Positions 1 through 11,622 are shown, numbered from the stretch's first letter. The stretch: DNA of 64,000 nucleotides from Darksidea phi (GCA_030770425.1 JASJFT010000035.1:186001-250000), one strand, 5' to 3'. Translations and numbers: made by a program. The notes: generated from the letters alone by a model not told the origin.

Positions 1-47
1 GCTGTTCCATGTCGCCCTTTTGTGCGGACGGCTGGAAGCGCCGGCCA

Positions 48-3000
48 TCAAGCGGCCGTGTTAGCCTCGCGTTGCTCTTGGAGCTGTGAGACCATGTTCG
101 TGAGTTCATCGACCTGTGCGGTGAGCTTGAGAACCAACGCCCTTAGCTGGGGGTCCCCCTCGTGTGGGCCGCTCCTCGTTTGAGGCCGGCTTGCTTGGTG
201 CGTTCTGCCTGGCGTCCGACCATTTCCTTCCGCAGGTGCCTGGAGGCCCGCAAGTGACCGTGCGGGTTGGATACATGGCCGAGGATTCCTCCCATTCATG
301 GTCGGGGTCTCGGGCCCGCTCAGAGACAGTGTCGACTTTCGGGACATGGCAAGCTGTTCGTATGCCCATATCGCTCCTACCAACGGTAAATGAGTGGCTT
401 TCAAGAGCACAATGCGCGTGCTTCTGAGCCGCTCCGAGGGAAGAACAAGCCGGAGTGGGCGTAAGAAGAGCGGGATCAAATTCTACCATGTCTGATTAGC
501 CTTGCGTTGATGCACACTATGCAGTAGTCACCACTTGGATGCTGCTGCGATTGCGGGCATCGTGGCGTTTGCGGAGTGATTCTGCCTGAGCGGCGGACAT
601 CGCGATCACGAAAGACGGCGCTTCTTTCGCCCGTGATAAGTCAAGACCGACAGCGATGTCACTCCGAGAGACAGCAGATATCCGCGTATGTAATTGGTGG
701 AGAGCCGCCTTACTGCACCTTGGAGGCTATGTTGCCGAGGGCATTCGTGGGTGCCGGCGCTTAATGCCGTTTCAAGGCGTCGAAAATAGACTAGAAGGCG
801 AACTCACCAACGGAGGAAGATAGTAGGTCAAGCGATTTGATGACGATGCTTCAAGCACGTACACTGAATAACTGGATTATGCTGCGATCAATGCATGTTG
901 CCCCAAGTGTCGTGTTTGACTCACATGAACAAGTATTCATCCCGAGCATGATCTAAGATCTACAAGAGTTAGCACAGCAAAGCGAGCAAAGCTATGCTCC
1001 AAAATGCACACCGCAAGTTTTCAAACTTGGTCAGCGAAAACCGCTTGACATTTGCTAAATGCATTGCGGGGATGTTTGCGAGACCAGGGTGGGAACAACA
1101 AGGCTGCGGCTTGGGATGGGGCGATGCTGCGCCCGAGTAACGTTTCGCATCGTCACTTCTTGGCTGCATGACGCAGATAGACGTGCATGTCCAATCACTT
1201 TCGGGCTGCTTACTGGAAATATGAACGTACCTTGCTCAAGCTGTTTGACAGCAGGGAGATCAACGATGTAATGAGCAGAATATTGGTGAGTGCAACGAAA
1301 ATCAACTGTGAAACTAATCAGCAAACCGCGAGTGCTTCGTATGGAGGCTACGCACCATGACAGGCGGTCCAAAATAGGGAGATCTGGCATGGATGTTAAG
1401 CGACAGAGGATCTGATACTTAATCACAGATCTTACATCTCTTGAGCGACATCCTGGCGCAGCTGTCAGCCACCTGGTTCAACATGAAGGAGGCGGAGCGG
1501 CATATGATCAAACCGAATTAGTACTTACGAATCCAAGATAGGAGGACTGTACAAAGTGTTAGCAAATCGACTAAGACCCAGAAGCCTAGCACAGCCGACT
1601 TACGCCAAAAAACACCTTAACCAAGATCCATGACTACTGTTGCGTCAGCTAGGCGCGATACTCGCACCCCAAATTTAGGAGCGTTGCGGCACAACACACC
1701 ATTTCCCGGGGAGTGTATGTGCCTCTGGCCAACAGGACGAAAGTCGTCAGGAAGCCTAATTGGCAGATATGATGAGCTAAAAGCCACTTGTGATGCGCTA
1801 GGTGTAGTGCCTACCGAGATACAGGATCACCACGAGTGACAGGAACTTGACAAAGTCCTTGGTCTGGGCAAATTGCGGTCAACGTCGGTTGGATGAATTC
1901 CGCGGACCATGGTACTGACCATCTCTTTGAGACACGGGATCTATTGACAGAGTTAGCCGGTTGACCGAGTCAGGATAGGGCTTGAGACGATTGTGCTAAT
2001 TCCGCGCCACAGGGGGACCCGATGCGTAGCGCAGCATTTGCGGCAATGCACAGCAGGTCGAGAAGCGCCTTGAAGCGCCACGCTCTTCGGCACGGGAAGA
2101 AGTATAGTCTGCGCACTCTCAATAACACTCACCAATGTTCCGAAATAAGGGTTCAGGCTCAAAAGAGAGAAGATTCGGGGTACAAGGAAGACGGCTTCGA
2201 GGCCGAGAACGTCGTAAGCCGTATCGATGATGCTGCTCGAGGCAGTAGAAAGGCCGGTAATACCTAATATATTCGTCAGTGCCGACGATGGGTAGCGGTA
2301 GACATGCACTGACGGAGCGCGCAGAAGACCACTCCTAAAAGGACGATACTCTTCGAGAATGTTAGAGAAGCGCATCGTCAATGAGAATAACTATACAATA
2401 TCCCAGGTCCACCAAAAGTCCGATGCGTAGAAGCTCGTCTGGCCTGCATCGACCCATTCGCCGAACTCATCGTATCTGCCCAAAGTGACGGTACGGTCAG
2501 CATATGTCGAGCAGCTGGAAACATACGTAGGGAAGAGCTTACTGTAGTCACATCAGCAAAGAGTATCGCTATTTGTACCTCTCAACTTACCGCGAAGCCA
2601 GCAATCCACACATACAACAAAGCCTCCGCGACCGTAACATGGGAGAAGCTACGGTGTACAAGCACTGCGTAGTAAAGCCCTAAAAATATCATGAAATAGA
2701 TGGTTTCGAAGATTTTCAAATACCTGGGCACCCGGAGTCGACAGACTGCAGGTGAAGGCTCGAGTTAGCAGTAACCTACGGGAAGAACAGCCATAGAGAG
2801 GGCCCCCAATTGGGAGAGCTCAAAGGTATCCTGTTCAGCAAGGCGACGTACATGGATCGGCCCGTCTAGGGTTGTATAGTTTCGGGCATTTTATGGAGTG
2901 TAAGCTCAGCGATTCCCAGAAGACGATGTCACCCTGAAGAGTAAGAACAGTTTACACGAGAAGTTAGAGCTGCGTACCCTCCATAGGCCATTGATGATCT

Positions 3001-3767
3001 TCTGGACGGGTTTCTGCTTCAGGAACTTCTTGCTATTCGAGACAGCAGCAACCTCTAACGCGGTCAGGTTCTCATACTGCGCCGCGAAATTATCGGTGCG
3101 AGCGACCGGTGTGATGGCACCTGCTTGCACGCTGTCGGTTCCAAAATATGAAGATGTGCGTGCTGCTGCTAGGAGAGGGGTCTGGTTGGTTACAAGGGCC
3201 GAGGAGCCAGTATCCTGATCTTCTGTATCGGAGCCTCCGCCACTCGGCGACGTAATCGGTGGTAGTTCGTATAGGAGGAAGTCAATGATCTCCCGATCGG
3301 TCAAGTGCACAAGGAACTGCCACGCGACGAATTCACAGGCATATCCTCGAGCCTCATTGACACCCGGATCGTCGCTGGTTTCCTCCTCGGCTGCGAAGTG
3401 AGCCTTCAATGCCAGAAGCGCAGACACGATGGCGGGGTGGTGGCAGGTATCGGCGAGGTATGAGGTCAAGGGAGTCAGGACGCGTCCGAGAGGAAGCACC
3501 CGCAGTTCCTCGAAGGTGTGCGGGAGCGTGATGGCATCGGTAAGGTAGCTGGTTGTAGGTCAGTTGGCAACAAGCAGAGCAGGCCGCGCACGCATTCCGG
3601 GGCGTATCGAGGGCCTCCTGTCCCGAAATATATCCTCAGACGCCAGACGCAGTCGATGCGACTCACAAAGACAGCTTTCTGACGAGCGCTCCGAACTCTT
3701 CGTCGTCATCGATATGGGGGACCTCGGGGTGTTCGGCGGGCCACCGTGGCGTGGGTGGCTGCGACAT
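48..3767 (-). CDS. YVC1: Yvc1-like vacuolar TRP cation channel, 18 exons, apparently frameshifted
   Basis: Yvc1 channels release Ca2+ from the vacuole. The rebuilt exons (minus strand) are 3767-3667, 3548-2978, 2933-2852, 2745-2591, 2475-2397, 2350-2314, 2263-2133, 1940-1920, 1863-1815, 1756-1700, 1633-1604, 1546-1529, 1452-1436, 1383-1356, 1305-1231, 959-925, 871-808 and 482-48. They give the family's signature runs in order: CRLRVPRYLKIFE before the first membrane helix, DTAYDVLGLEAVFLVPR, IPCLKEM, TKDFVKFL, the pore-side ARGTYTPREM, DHARDEYL and YYLPPL. A short heptad-like tail ends the protein. All junctions keep frame except two. The exon 4/5 junction is one base out and runs into TGA. 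Exon 10 has TTTT where the family frame needs TTT (about 1741-1744). So it is either a young pseudogene or carries two assembly errors. The family call is firm; coding status is open. Confidence 0.8.
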
Positions 3768-3955
3768 TGTGCACAGGTGGTCAGTTGATCTCAATCGATG
3801 TCATTGACCGAGTTGCATTCGAGCCGGAGACGGAGAGCAACGCCAATGTGTCGCTCGTGCCTGTAGTCTGGCGGAGCGGTTGATGGATTATGTAATGGCG
3901 CAGTGACGCCTGTGAACTTGGGCCGTTACTCACCCCTCCAACTCCAGCTGCTAAC

Positions 3956-5276
3956 ATGGCTCACGCAGTAGATTTCTGCGGCGACCGCCTGCGGCTAACT
4001 TCTTTCCTACGAGTTGCAAAGAACATGCCGCAGCAGCCTCCACGCTTTCGACGACATGGAAACAAGCTGGACGACCAAGCAAAAATGACCTCAGCCCACT
4101 ATGAACGCAGGTCTTCGTCTCACACCATCAACCCCAATCACCCAAGCGTGGGTATGCAAGATTCAATTCCAGAACCACTATCAGACCTACTACCTATGCA
4201 AACGGCTGTGGGAAAGAACGCAGTAATCTATTCCGCAAAAGCGAAGAGGCTAAACGACCCATCACGTGGACTTGTGAACACCCGGCAAAAGAAGCGGTTG
4301 CCTGTTACAGGGCTTGCGTTAGTACGCACCTCGACAGAAGACGGCCTTCCTTTACCGGGTGTAAGCAGCTTCTCGAATGTGCACTATACATCTCATGTAG
4401 GCAGCGAAGACTGACAGCTCCGGGCAGGATGCAGAAGCCGCCTCCGCGCTTCCAATCGCACACACAGATCCGATCGATGATAGTCAAGCGATATCAGTGA
4501 AAGAGGGTTGTCCCAAAGGCACACCAACACCTGCTGAACCTTCCCGCAAGATTTCGCTCGGATCACATCGCATCAAGAAGAGCGGCCTGCCGGTAGGCCG
4601 ATCGACTGTTTCACGTCGACGCAAACGATCCAAGAAGCTCCATGTAGGAGCACTAGCTGATGGTTTCGAGGGCCTGGAGACCTCGCTTCTTCCGAAGACA
4701 ACCAAGAAGTTATTGGAAAAGAAAAATGTCAGTGCCGTGAAGAGAAGGAAAGAACATGTCCTAAATGGGCGGCTCCAGCTAGTCGGAGGACTTCTCCCAC
4801 AACCCTCAACTGCATTTGGTGCACCAGAGCCGGATCACAGCGTCGACGTCCCACAGCTCCAACTCACTAGCGACTCATCCCAGGCCGCACGCGCGTCGAC
4901 CGGCGCTTTACTCACCGAAGTAACGCAACCGTCTGTTCGTCGAATGGAGTTTTCGCGAACAGGAGTCGGCCAACACGGCAGTAGCAACCATTCCATCATC
5001 GATCAACTCTCCAGGATCACAGCCCCTGCGCGTGATGATTCTGATTCTGACTCTGAATCATCGAAATCTAACCATGACTTGGGTGGGGAGGGTGACCAGG
5101 ATGATGATGACGATGGGTCTGAAGGTACGGACACGTCGAGTCCGTGTCGCGAGTTTGAGTCCAGGCATATAGGTTCCTATCAGGACAAAGGTGAGCAGCG
5201 CTACTTTGCCGAGGCTATCTGTCACCTGAATACGACGGAAAACGAGTTCTGGTCACAATATGGTGGAATGGACTGA
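3956..5276 (+). CDS. Hypothetical basic protein with acidic Ser/Asp tract
   Basis: I do not recognise a family. Two ORFs join through a 67-bp intron (4361-4427, GTAAGC donor, CTGAC branch, GCAG acceptor) without loss of frame, giving exons 3956-4360 and 4428-5276 and about 417 residues. The first two thirds are basic and low complexity, with Lys/Arg clusters (RRRKRSKK and KTTKKLLEKK) that could be nuclear targeting signals. A Ser/Asp run (DDSDSDSESS) and a poly-Asp run follow, and the C-terminus looks folded (EQRYFAEAICHL). The pattern fits a nuclear or chromatin protein, but this is inference from composition only. The ATG at 3956 is the first in frame; a short upstream exon cannot be excluded because CTAAC..CAG lies across the start. 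It is divergent from the Yvc1 gene, 188 bp away. Confidence 0.55.
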
Positions 5277-5820
5277 CCGAACTGTACACGGCTATGCGTT
5301 GTTCAAAGCCGTATTCCTGTGCGGACGTGACCTACCCGGACGAATGTCTACGGATGTTGCGCGAACTTAGGAAATGTTTCTAGTAAGACCATATTTTACA
5401 ATCCAGTCTGCGTCGTAACCCTCCGCTCGGTCACGGCGGAACCAATGCATCGGCGTGCCGAAACACCGACGCAGCCTAGATTCCCGTCTTCAGGCGTCCC
5501 AAGTGCCAGATGTCGGCTATCGATGACCGCCGACCGAGATGTAGGATATGTTAATAGTCGGTAGTGGATGATTGCCTTTGTACGATGCGTTGCTTTACCG
5601 CGCACATTTCGCTAACGTCGGCGCGGCGAGCGAAGTACCCATGTTTGATATATAACAAGAAACGCAACTGTCTCATCTCCACCTTGTAGCTGCCCTGACG
5701 TCAACATAACCTCCAACGGTCGCGCCTTCCGATCTCTTCACTGTAGTTACGCCTGCACCGACCCCCTCGGCGACACCTCTCCCCACCAACGTCGACAATC
5801 TAGGACATGCCAACAACCCA
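5277..5820. other. Gap, possible 5' extension of the DUF3112 gene
   Basis: No complete gene is seen. From about 5714 to 5820 the frame of the downstream gene stays open and reads a Thr/Pro-rich stretch (VTPAPTPSATPLPTN), but it lacks an ATG and follows a TAA. It may be coding through an unseen upstream exon. Confidence 0.4.
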
Positions 5821-6989
5821 ATGATGGCTTCACCTGGAAACGTGGGCACGATGGTAAGTATACATGACAATCCAGTACTACGATTAGTCGCAGGCGCTGC
5901 AGATCACGTTGGCTCGTTCAGATCAAACTAACGGCGAGCAGATACCCTCCGGACCACCGTACAGTCCCCAGATATGGATGCTCGGCGGACTTCCAGACAA
6001 AAAGGTCGACATACCGGTCACAGCAGTCTTCCTCTTCCTCTTCGCTTGCGGCGCCGCACTACACATGACCATTTTCCAAATAAACAGGAAGCGGGGCCAT
6101 AAGTTTCTCTTCAATCTCTTCCTCTTCGGTACCATCCCCCACCACAAGAAGGGTACCGGGAATCGTCATCTGACAATGATCAGCGTTCTGCATGTCTCGC
6201 ATCGCCACCACAGGCCTTCGCATAGCCTCTACCTCCCTCCCTACAAACGTCAACCTCGCCATTGCCGCCTCAGTCTTCGTCGCGGCCGGCGTCCTCATTC
6301 TCTACATCATAAATCTACTCTTCGCCCAACGCATCTTGCGTTCGCTACACCCAAGCCTCGGATGGCATCACACGATTTCCATCGCTTTCCAGGCCCTCTA
6401 CGGGCTTGTTGCGTGTACATTGGTTATCGTGATCACGGCGACTGTGCAGAGCTTTTTCACGCTGAGGCCTAGGACGAGGACGATTGACCGGGACTTGCAG
6501 TTGTATGCGGGAACGTTCTTGACAGTGGTGTCGGTTTTACCGATACTCATCGTCGGTGCAGCTCTAGCAATGCCGCGCAAGTCGCCGTTGGAAAAATTTG
6601 GCCAGGGACGACACCGCACAAAGGTCATCATTGTCCTCACCGGCACGTTCCTCTGCTGCCTCGGTGCCTCTTTCCGCTGCGGCACGTCGTGGAAACGTCC
6701 CGTTCCCCTCACCCATCCTCGACCGGCATACTTCTCCAAAACCTGCTTCTACATCTTCAACTTTACGCTTGAGATAGCTGTAGTATATTTCTACGGTTTT
6801 GTGCGTGTAGATCGGCGGTTCTGGATCCCGAATGGGGCAAAAGGACAGGGGAGCTATGTAATGGATGTACGTGTCGGAAGTGTGACCGATAACGAGGAGG
6901 TTAAGGAGGTCGAAGGTGGGGTGGAAGATGGCAAGCCGAGGGACGAAGGGAAGCAGTTAAACGCGGGTCGTGAGTTAAAAGAACTCTAG
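5821..6989 (+). CDS. DUF3112 family seven-helix membrane protein
   Basis: This is a fungal DUF3112-type integral membrane protein of unknown function. Exons 5821-5853, 5888-6128 and 6184-6989 join in phase to give about 359 residues. The introns are 34 bp (GTAAGT..TTAG) and 55 bp (GTACCA..TCAG); two later AGs would lengthen the first and also keep frame. Family traits seen are the PYSPQIWMLGGLPDKKVDIP lead-in, a helix ending HMTIFQINRKRGHKF, and about seven hydrophobic segments. The tail is hydrophilic and Glu/Lys/Gly-rich. A Gly-rich, receptor-like topology is usual for the family but no ligand is known. The start is uncertain because the frame stays open upstream. Confidence 0.8.
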
Positions 6990-7725
6990 ACAACGATGAA
7001 CGGCGGGTTCGTGGCACTTTGGGTGGGCATTCGTGAGCATGGCGACGGCGTTAGGCGGCTTGTTCGCTATTGTAATGTTTCATAGTGGGCGCCTTTAATG
7101 ATTCCTTTCAGATGTAGTATACTTTCTACTATTAGATCTCTTCTAGCTTCATTGGTCAACATAGCTCTGCCATCTCATCGTAATCTTCTCCTTGTGTGAT
7201 CCCGCTCCATTTAACCAGCGATCGCCTTGCTCCAAACCTTCTGACAGGAAAGTCTCATAACACTGTCTCACCACTTCAATCTGTGCCTCCAAATCACTGG
7301 CCTTGCACATTTGGTGGTAGTGCATTGCTTAATGAATATGGTCGAGGAGCTGCTGGAAAATGGCTGAGCTGGCGATACGCCTGACCTTGAATAGGTTAAT
7401 GGAGCCGATAGATGAGCTTCTGTGGTGTGTATAGTTCTTACCTAGACTATTATTCTCATGGTTAGTGACCAAGCGAAGGCCATAGTGATGTGTGTGCAAG
7501 GCTTTTCTTGGGCAGGGAAGAGAGGACCGCGTGGTGGGTGCAACAAGGGTCTCCTAGCGTGACATGGAATATGTAGAGAATAATTCGAGCCGGAAGCGTG
7601 GAGTTTGGTTGAATGCTAGCATATGCGGTCGCGTATTAAGTAGAAGTGCGCACGCGTGCTGAAAAAAGACTGACATGCAATAACCACATTGTATGGCTGG
7701 CTATGACTGAGCATACTCAAACCAA
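6990..7725. other. Intergenic, no gene seen
   Basis: This stretch lies between the 3' ends of two convergent membrane-protein genes. Only short spurious ORFs occur. Confidence 0.6.
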
Positions 7726-8783
7726 TCAATCCCGCCCACCCATCTCCTCCAAAACCCAAAGCCCTACTATTCGACCTACGACGGCAACCGCTCCGTAAAT
7801 AGCCAAATTGTTGATTGCATTACGTCCACTAACTAGTGTTAAGCTCGAAAAGATCGCCGTGCCATATAGATAGTTGATGTTGTTGAGTAGATCCACAAGT
7901 GCTTTACTCCAGCGCGCGAAGCGCTTGTGTGCGACTAAAGTATAAGGCTGGCGAGTCAGGTCCCAAACGAGGATGGCGGGTTGGACAGCGGTAAATGGGG
8001 ATGGGGATGGCAACGTTGCATGCGATGCAGAACTCGGTTGAAAGGCGTGAATGTGAAGGCTCAGGCGCATGCATACGACGGACAAGATGTGGTGATATGC
8101 ACCGAAACAGACCCAAAGAACCGGATACCAGTCGGTCCAACAAGCCCAAGAGACAACAGACTTTCTTCCCAAATCGACACTCTGGTAGACGACGACCGCG
8201 GCACCAGTTCCGACGAGGAGATGGGCCAGCATATTACTAGCGAAGTGTGTCCATGATATCGAGGAATTCGAAGACGTTGGTGTTCGTCCGACGGAACCAT
8301 ATAGCCCAAGAGACATGGAAGTGCCTTTCGTTTGATCTTGACCGGAATTCTTCTGCGTATTCGGCCTCTTGTTGATGTTCGTTATGCTCAAGAAGAAGGC
8401 TAGGATAGGGAATCGAGCATTGATGCGTACGATTTCCTCATTTTTATTACCAAGTACCAAGAGGACCGTTGGGAGCTTAAGATATCAGATTGTCGTCCAG
8501 AAAGAAAGCTACCATAAAAAGCCAGGGGACTCACGAATCCAAGGATCGCTGATCCGCTAGACAGTATGCTCTGCGAATGATTCGATATGTTCTCCATAAC
8601 ACATTTGAACGCTTCCTGACAATTTTGGCGTAGTGTTATGGTCTCCGGTGTGAAGTCCGAGTTGACGAGGCATGAGTGGACGCCTTGTGCTGCGATGCCG
8701 TTATAGATTTGGTGGAATTTTCCCGCAGTGAGAGGAGCGAGGGTAACGAGGATCAGTCCGAGTAGGATTTGGCGGATAACCAT
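7726..8783 (-). CDS. Hypothetical multi-pass membrane protein
   Basis: Two exons (8783-8535 and 8475-7726) flank a 59-bp intron with GTGAGT and TTAAG ends and encode about 332 residues in frame. The N-terminus (MVIRQILLGLILVTLAPLTAG) looks like a signal peptide. It is followed by a Cys-containing luminal or extracellular stretch with an NHS sequon. Hydrophobic segments follow, starting with ILGFLPTVLLVLG and AFFLSI, then a Ser/Thr/Asn-rich loop and four or more C-terminal helices (WTHFASNMLAHLLVGTGAAVVV, WYPVLWVCFGAYHHILSVV and later ones). I do not recognise the family. The topology resembles fungal orphan membrane proteins often found near the plasma membrane or secretory pathway, but no function is assigned. 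Confidence 0.7.
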
Positions 8784-9702
8784 GGTGGCCGGGGTTCGGG
8801 CTAGGAGAGACGGAAGGTCGCCTTAGGGTGGGCTCTCGTACGGTCGAAGCCATCATAAATAGCTGCAGCCTTCTGGATCGCGGCATAACGAGGCTCCGAG
8901 CAGTACTAGAACTAGATTTGCGCTGCAGATCAACGAAAGCCCTCGAATTAGAACGGGGTTAGTGTAGTACAAGCCTCGTAGTCAAGTACGCCTGCATAAG
9001 GCTGACCCGCGCCCTAAACGCTTGCCCACCTTGTCCGCCAATCGTTTCATAGCTTTCATCTAAGGGTTGACGCTGAAACTTCTTATCTCTTGTCAAATTC
9101 GCAGTATTTTTCCACAGTCACGCAGTTCACTCCAGCTCACCTTCTTGTTCCCATCTGCGTAACGCTTTGATCCCAGTTCGACTTCAAATACCACATTCCC
9201 AGCAACAGCAAGTACATACGACCATAGGCGAAGAACACATCAGGATCCCCGTCCGCTCTCCACAAGATAAACCTTCGACCGGTGGGTTAGTAGCCAAGTG
9301 GGTTGCCATTGGCGAATACCCACTGTTGTATGTTTTTGCCATCCTTTATTTTGTTTTTGCAAGGCTTGTACTTGCGCAATTCTACCAAACCTGTTAGCTT
9401 CGGTGGCCAGCTGTTTGCATAGAGCTCGTATGCAGTCAGTCCGCTGTGCACTTAGTAGGACTAGTCGCGTTGAAGATATGCGTAGGGAAAGAGAGGATCA
9501 TGTGACAGGGTAATCGCTTAGGCGTAGGAGGCGAGACCGGATGTCGGAAGAACGCTGTCCGGCTTTGTCAGACCATTTTAGTAAGCGTCGAGTGGCCGAA
9601 CCCGAGTTAGCAAACCCCTACCTGGACGAATACGGGTGGCGTTGCGCTTCGTATATATTCGTAGAACCCAAAGTCTGGGCTAATTAGTACTTCGAAGCGT
9701 GT
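8784..9702. other. Intergenic, divergent promoter region
   Basis: The 5' ends of a membrane-protein gene (minus) and the hemerythrin-type gene (plus) face this gap. No convincing coding frame was found. The ORF at 9167-9397 has no recognisable domain and is treated as chance. Confidence 0.6.
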
Positions 9703-10404
9703 ATGAGCAATCCAACACCTCTGCGTACTCTAAGCCGAGCAGTCCAACGACTCCCTTTGCCAAGACTTGCGACTCGCCACTCCATTCGGCCATTGAAAAT
9801 ATTCAGCATTCTTCACTCAAAACTGCACATTCCAGCCATGGCGGACGCAGAATCAAAAGGTGCAACTGCACCCGAAAACTCATCATGTTCACCAAAGGAA
9901 GAAGAGCCTCTTCCCAAACTCACACCCTCCGAATTCCGTCAATACAACCGCTTGGCAGAACACATGGACTATTTCCACAACCACTTCCGCCAAACCTGGA
10001 CCACGCTCATGACAGCCTGCGAAACCAACAAACGTCCCACGGGAATGTCCATCAAGCAATTTCTCGCTCTCGGCGACCAATTCATATCACATCTTACCAT
10101 GCACCACACTATTGAAGAAACACATGTCTTCCCCATGTTAGCCAAGAAAATGCCAGCATTCAGGAAAGACTTGGAGCTGTTGAGCCAGCACAAGCAGATT
10201 CACAAGGGATTAGATCGGTTGGAGGAGTATCTGGGAGAGTGTAGGAGAGGGGAGAGGGAGCTGAGATTGGGCGAGATGAAGGGGGTGCTTGAGGGGTTTG
10301 GAGGGGTGCTTTGGGAGCATTTGGATGACGAGGTTAGGCAGCTTGGCGCGGAGAATATGAGGAAGTACTGGTCTTTGGAGGAAATGAGGAGGATGCCGAT
10401 GTGA
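9703..10404 (+). CDS. Hemerythrin HHE-type metal-binding protein
   Basis: A single-exon gene of 233 residues carries an HHE cation-binding domain (about residues 75-225). The His/Glu ligands expected for a four-helix di-iron site are visible: H in RLAEHMDYFHNHF, HLTMHHTIEETHVFP, LSQHKQIHKGLDRL and LWEHLDDEV. Such fungal proteins are linked to iron or oxygen sensing and nitrosative stress, though specific roles are rarely known. The first 45 residues are rich in Arg, Ser, Leu and Pro and nearly lack acidic residues, like a mitochondrial presequence. An internal ATG at 9838 (MADAES) would give a cytosolic form, so dual start use is possible. It is convergent with DCC1, 73 bp away. Confidence 0.93.
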   Translation: MSNPTPLRTLSRAVQRLPLPRLATRHSIRPLKIFSILHSKLHIPAMADAESKGATAPENSSCSPKEEEPLPKLTPSEFRQYNRLAEHMDYFHNHFRQTWTTLMTACETNKRPTGMSIKQFLALGDQFISHLTMHHTIEETHVFPMLAKKMPAFRKDLELLSQHKQIHKGLDRLEEYLGECRRGERELRLGEMKGVLEGFGGVLWEHLDDEVRQLGAENMRKYWSLEEMRRMPM

Positions 10405-10477
10405 GGGGTTGAGAGGGTTGAGAGGGTTGCGTAGAATTACTCAGCATTTTGGGCGCCTATGCAGAACTTTAATGAAT

Positions 10478-11558
10478 TTATTTCTTGCGGTTCTTTGCGA
10501 ACTTTTCGTGCCATTTTCCTTTTCCTTTCGCAGCCGCATGCAGGGGCTCGGTGTTGGCAGTGGTCTTGCTCTTTGCACATATTGTGGAGGGTGTCGGCAA
10601 GGCATATACGCCCTCGATAGCTTTGAGCTCCGCGTCAGCCCGCCATGTTTCAGGGAGGCAGTCTCTCCAGGTATCGAGGAAATCGGCGGTGAGAAAGTTG
10701 GGCTTTTCTCCCCTGGCTTCCAACATCGTCTTCCCGACGAAGGCAACCGTTTTCGTGCGGTCAAGGCAGGACCATTGGCCCTTTGTATTTTCGTCCGCAT
10801 TAGCCAGATGCCTGAATATGGCTACGGCAAGCGACGCAGTGTAGCCTTCCTCTTCCACGAGCTTCGCCAAGTCATTTGTTAAGAACTGACTGTCCAGCTT
10901 GATGCCTTCAGCAAGTGCAGCAGCGTTGATGGACTGCCACACCTGTGAGAGGGCGTCTGCAGACGGGCGATAGGAGCTTCCATTCAGCTCGAATGCCATC
11001 AGCTCATTCCATGCCTTCTCGCACTGTCCATCCGATAGCGGTACATGCAAGAATATGCTGGCTTTGCTCCTGCGATTCTCCTCTGCGTCTACTTCCCCGT
11101 CCACGACGTGGTATAACGGCAACGCGTCCTCCAAATATGACACGGCAGATGCGTCGACGGGGTGCAGCTCTAGCGTCGCGGCGCAAGACGCGATGGCACA
11201 TGTGGTGGGCGCCGGTATCGCGTTGCCATGGGCTTCGAGGGTGCTTCGGGTGACGAAGAGAGAATTGGACGTTTGCACCTGGCGCAGCTGGAAAGATTTG
11301 TTCGGCGTACAGAGCACGGCATATGTGGGCTTCGCATTAGGCGCACTGGAAGCGGCTGGGGGCTGTGATTTTATCGACAGTCTAAGGACACGCGTTAGCA
11401 CCGTTTCTATGGGGGACGGGACGGCAGCGTGCATACAGCGGCGGATTCGGAGCCTCGAGGAGCTCGACAAGTTCCGGCGGAAGCTCGAGCAGACGGAATG
11501 TCCGCAGGTCATGTGCGATAGAAAACGGTACGCCGCCCTCGCCCTGCTGCGTCGCCAT
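10478..11558 (-). CDS. DCC1: Sister chromatid cohesion protein Dcc1
   Basis: Dcc1 joins Ctf8 and Ctf18 to form the alternative RFC clamp loader that loads PCNA and supports cohesion. Exons 11558-11437 and 11381-10478 join in phase across a 55-bp intron (GTATGC donor, GCTAAC branch, CTTAG acceptor), giving about 341 residues. Family hallmarks are FRLLELPPELVELLE near the N-terminus, then AVLCTPNKSFQLRQVQTSNS, the first half of the Dcc1 fold. The C-terminal half has winged-helix-like segments (LAKLVEEEGYTASLAVAIFRHL and DFLDTWRDCLPETW) and a Lys-rich end. A longer ORF reads upstream through the intron in the wrong frame; the ATG at 11558 is chosen because exon 1 then matches the conserved N-terminus. 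Confidence 0.93.
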
Positions 11559-11570
11559 GGGGGTGGAGGG

Positions 11571-11622
11571 AGGCGGGCAGGCGGGCAGGCGGGCAGGCGG
11601 GCAGACAGGCAGGCAAGCAAGC
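11571..11622 (+). repeat. Octamer tandem repeat (GGCGGGCA)n
   Basis: About four near-perfect GGCGGGCA units are followed by degenerate GACAGGCA and GGCAAGCA units, 13 bp upstream of the DCC1 ATG. It probably lies in the DCC1 5' UTR, where the transcript would be C-rich. Confidence 0.85.

Noticed and set aside
48..479. Single ORF with heptad-like end resembling a transposon gag fragment
   Set aside because: It is the last exon of the Yvc1 gene, preceded in phase by conserved exons.
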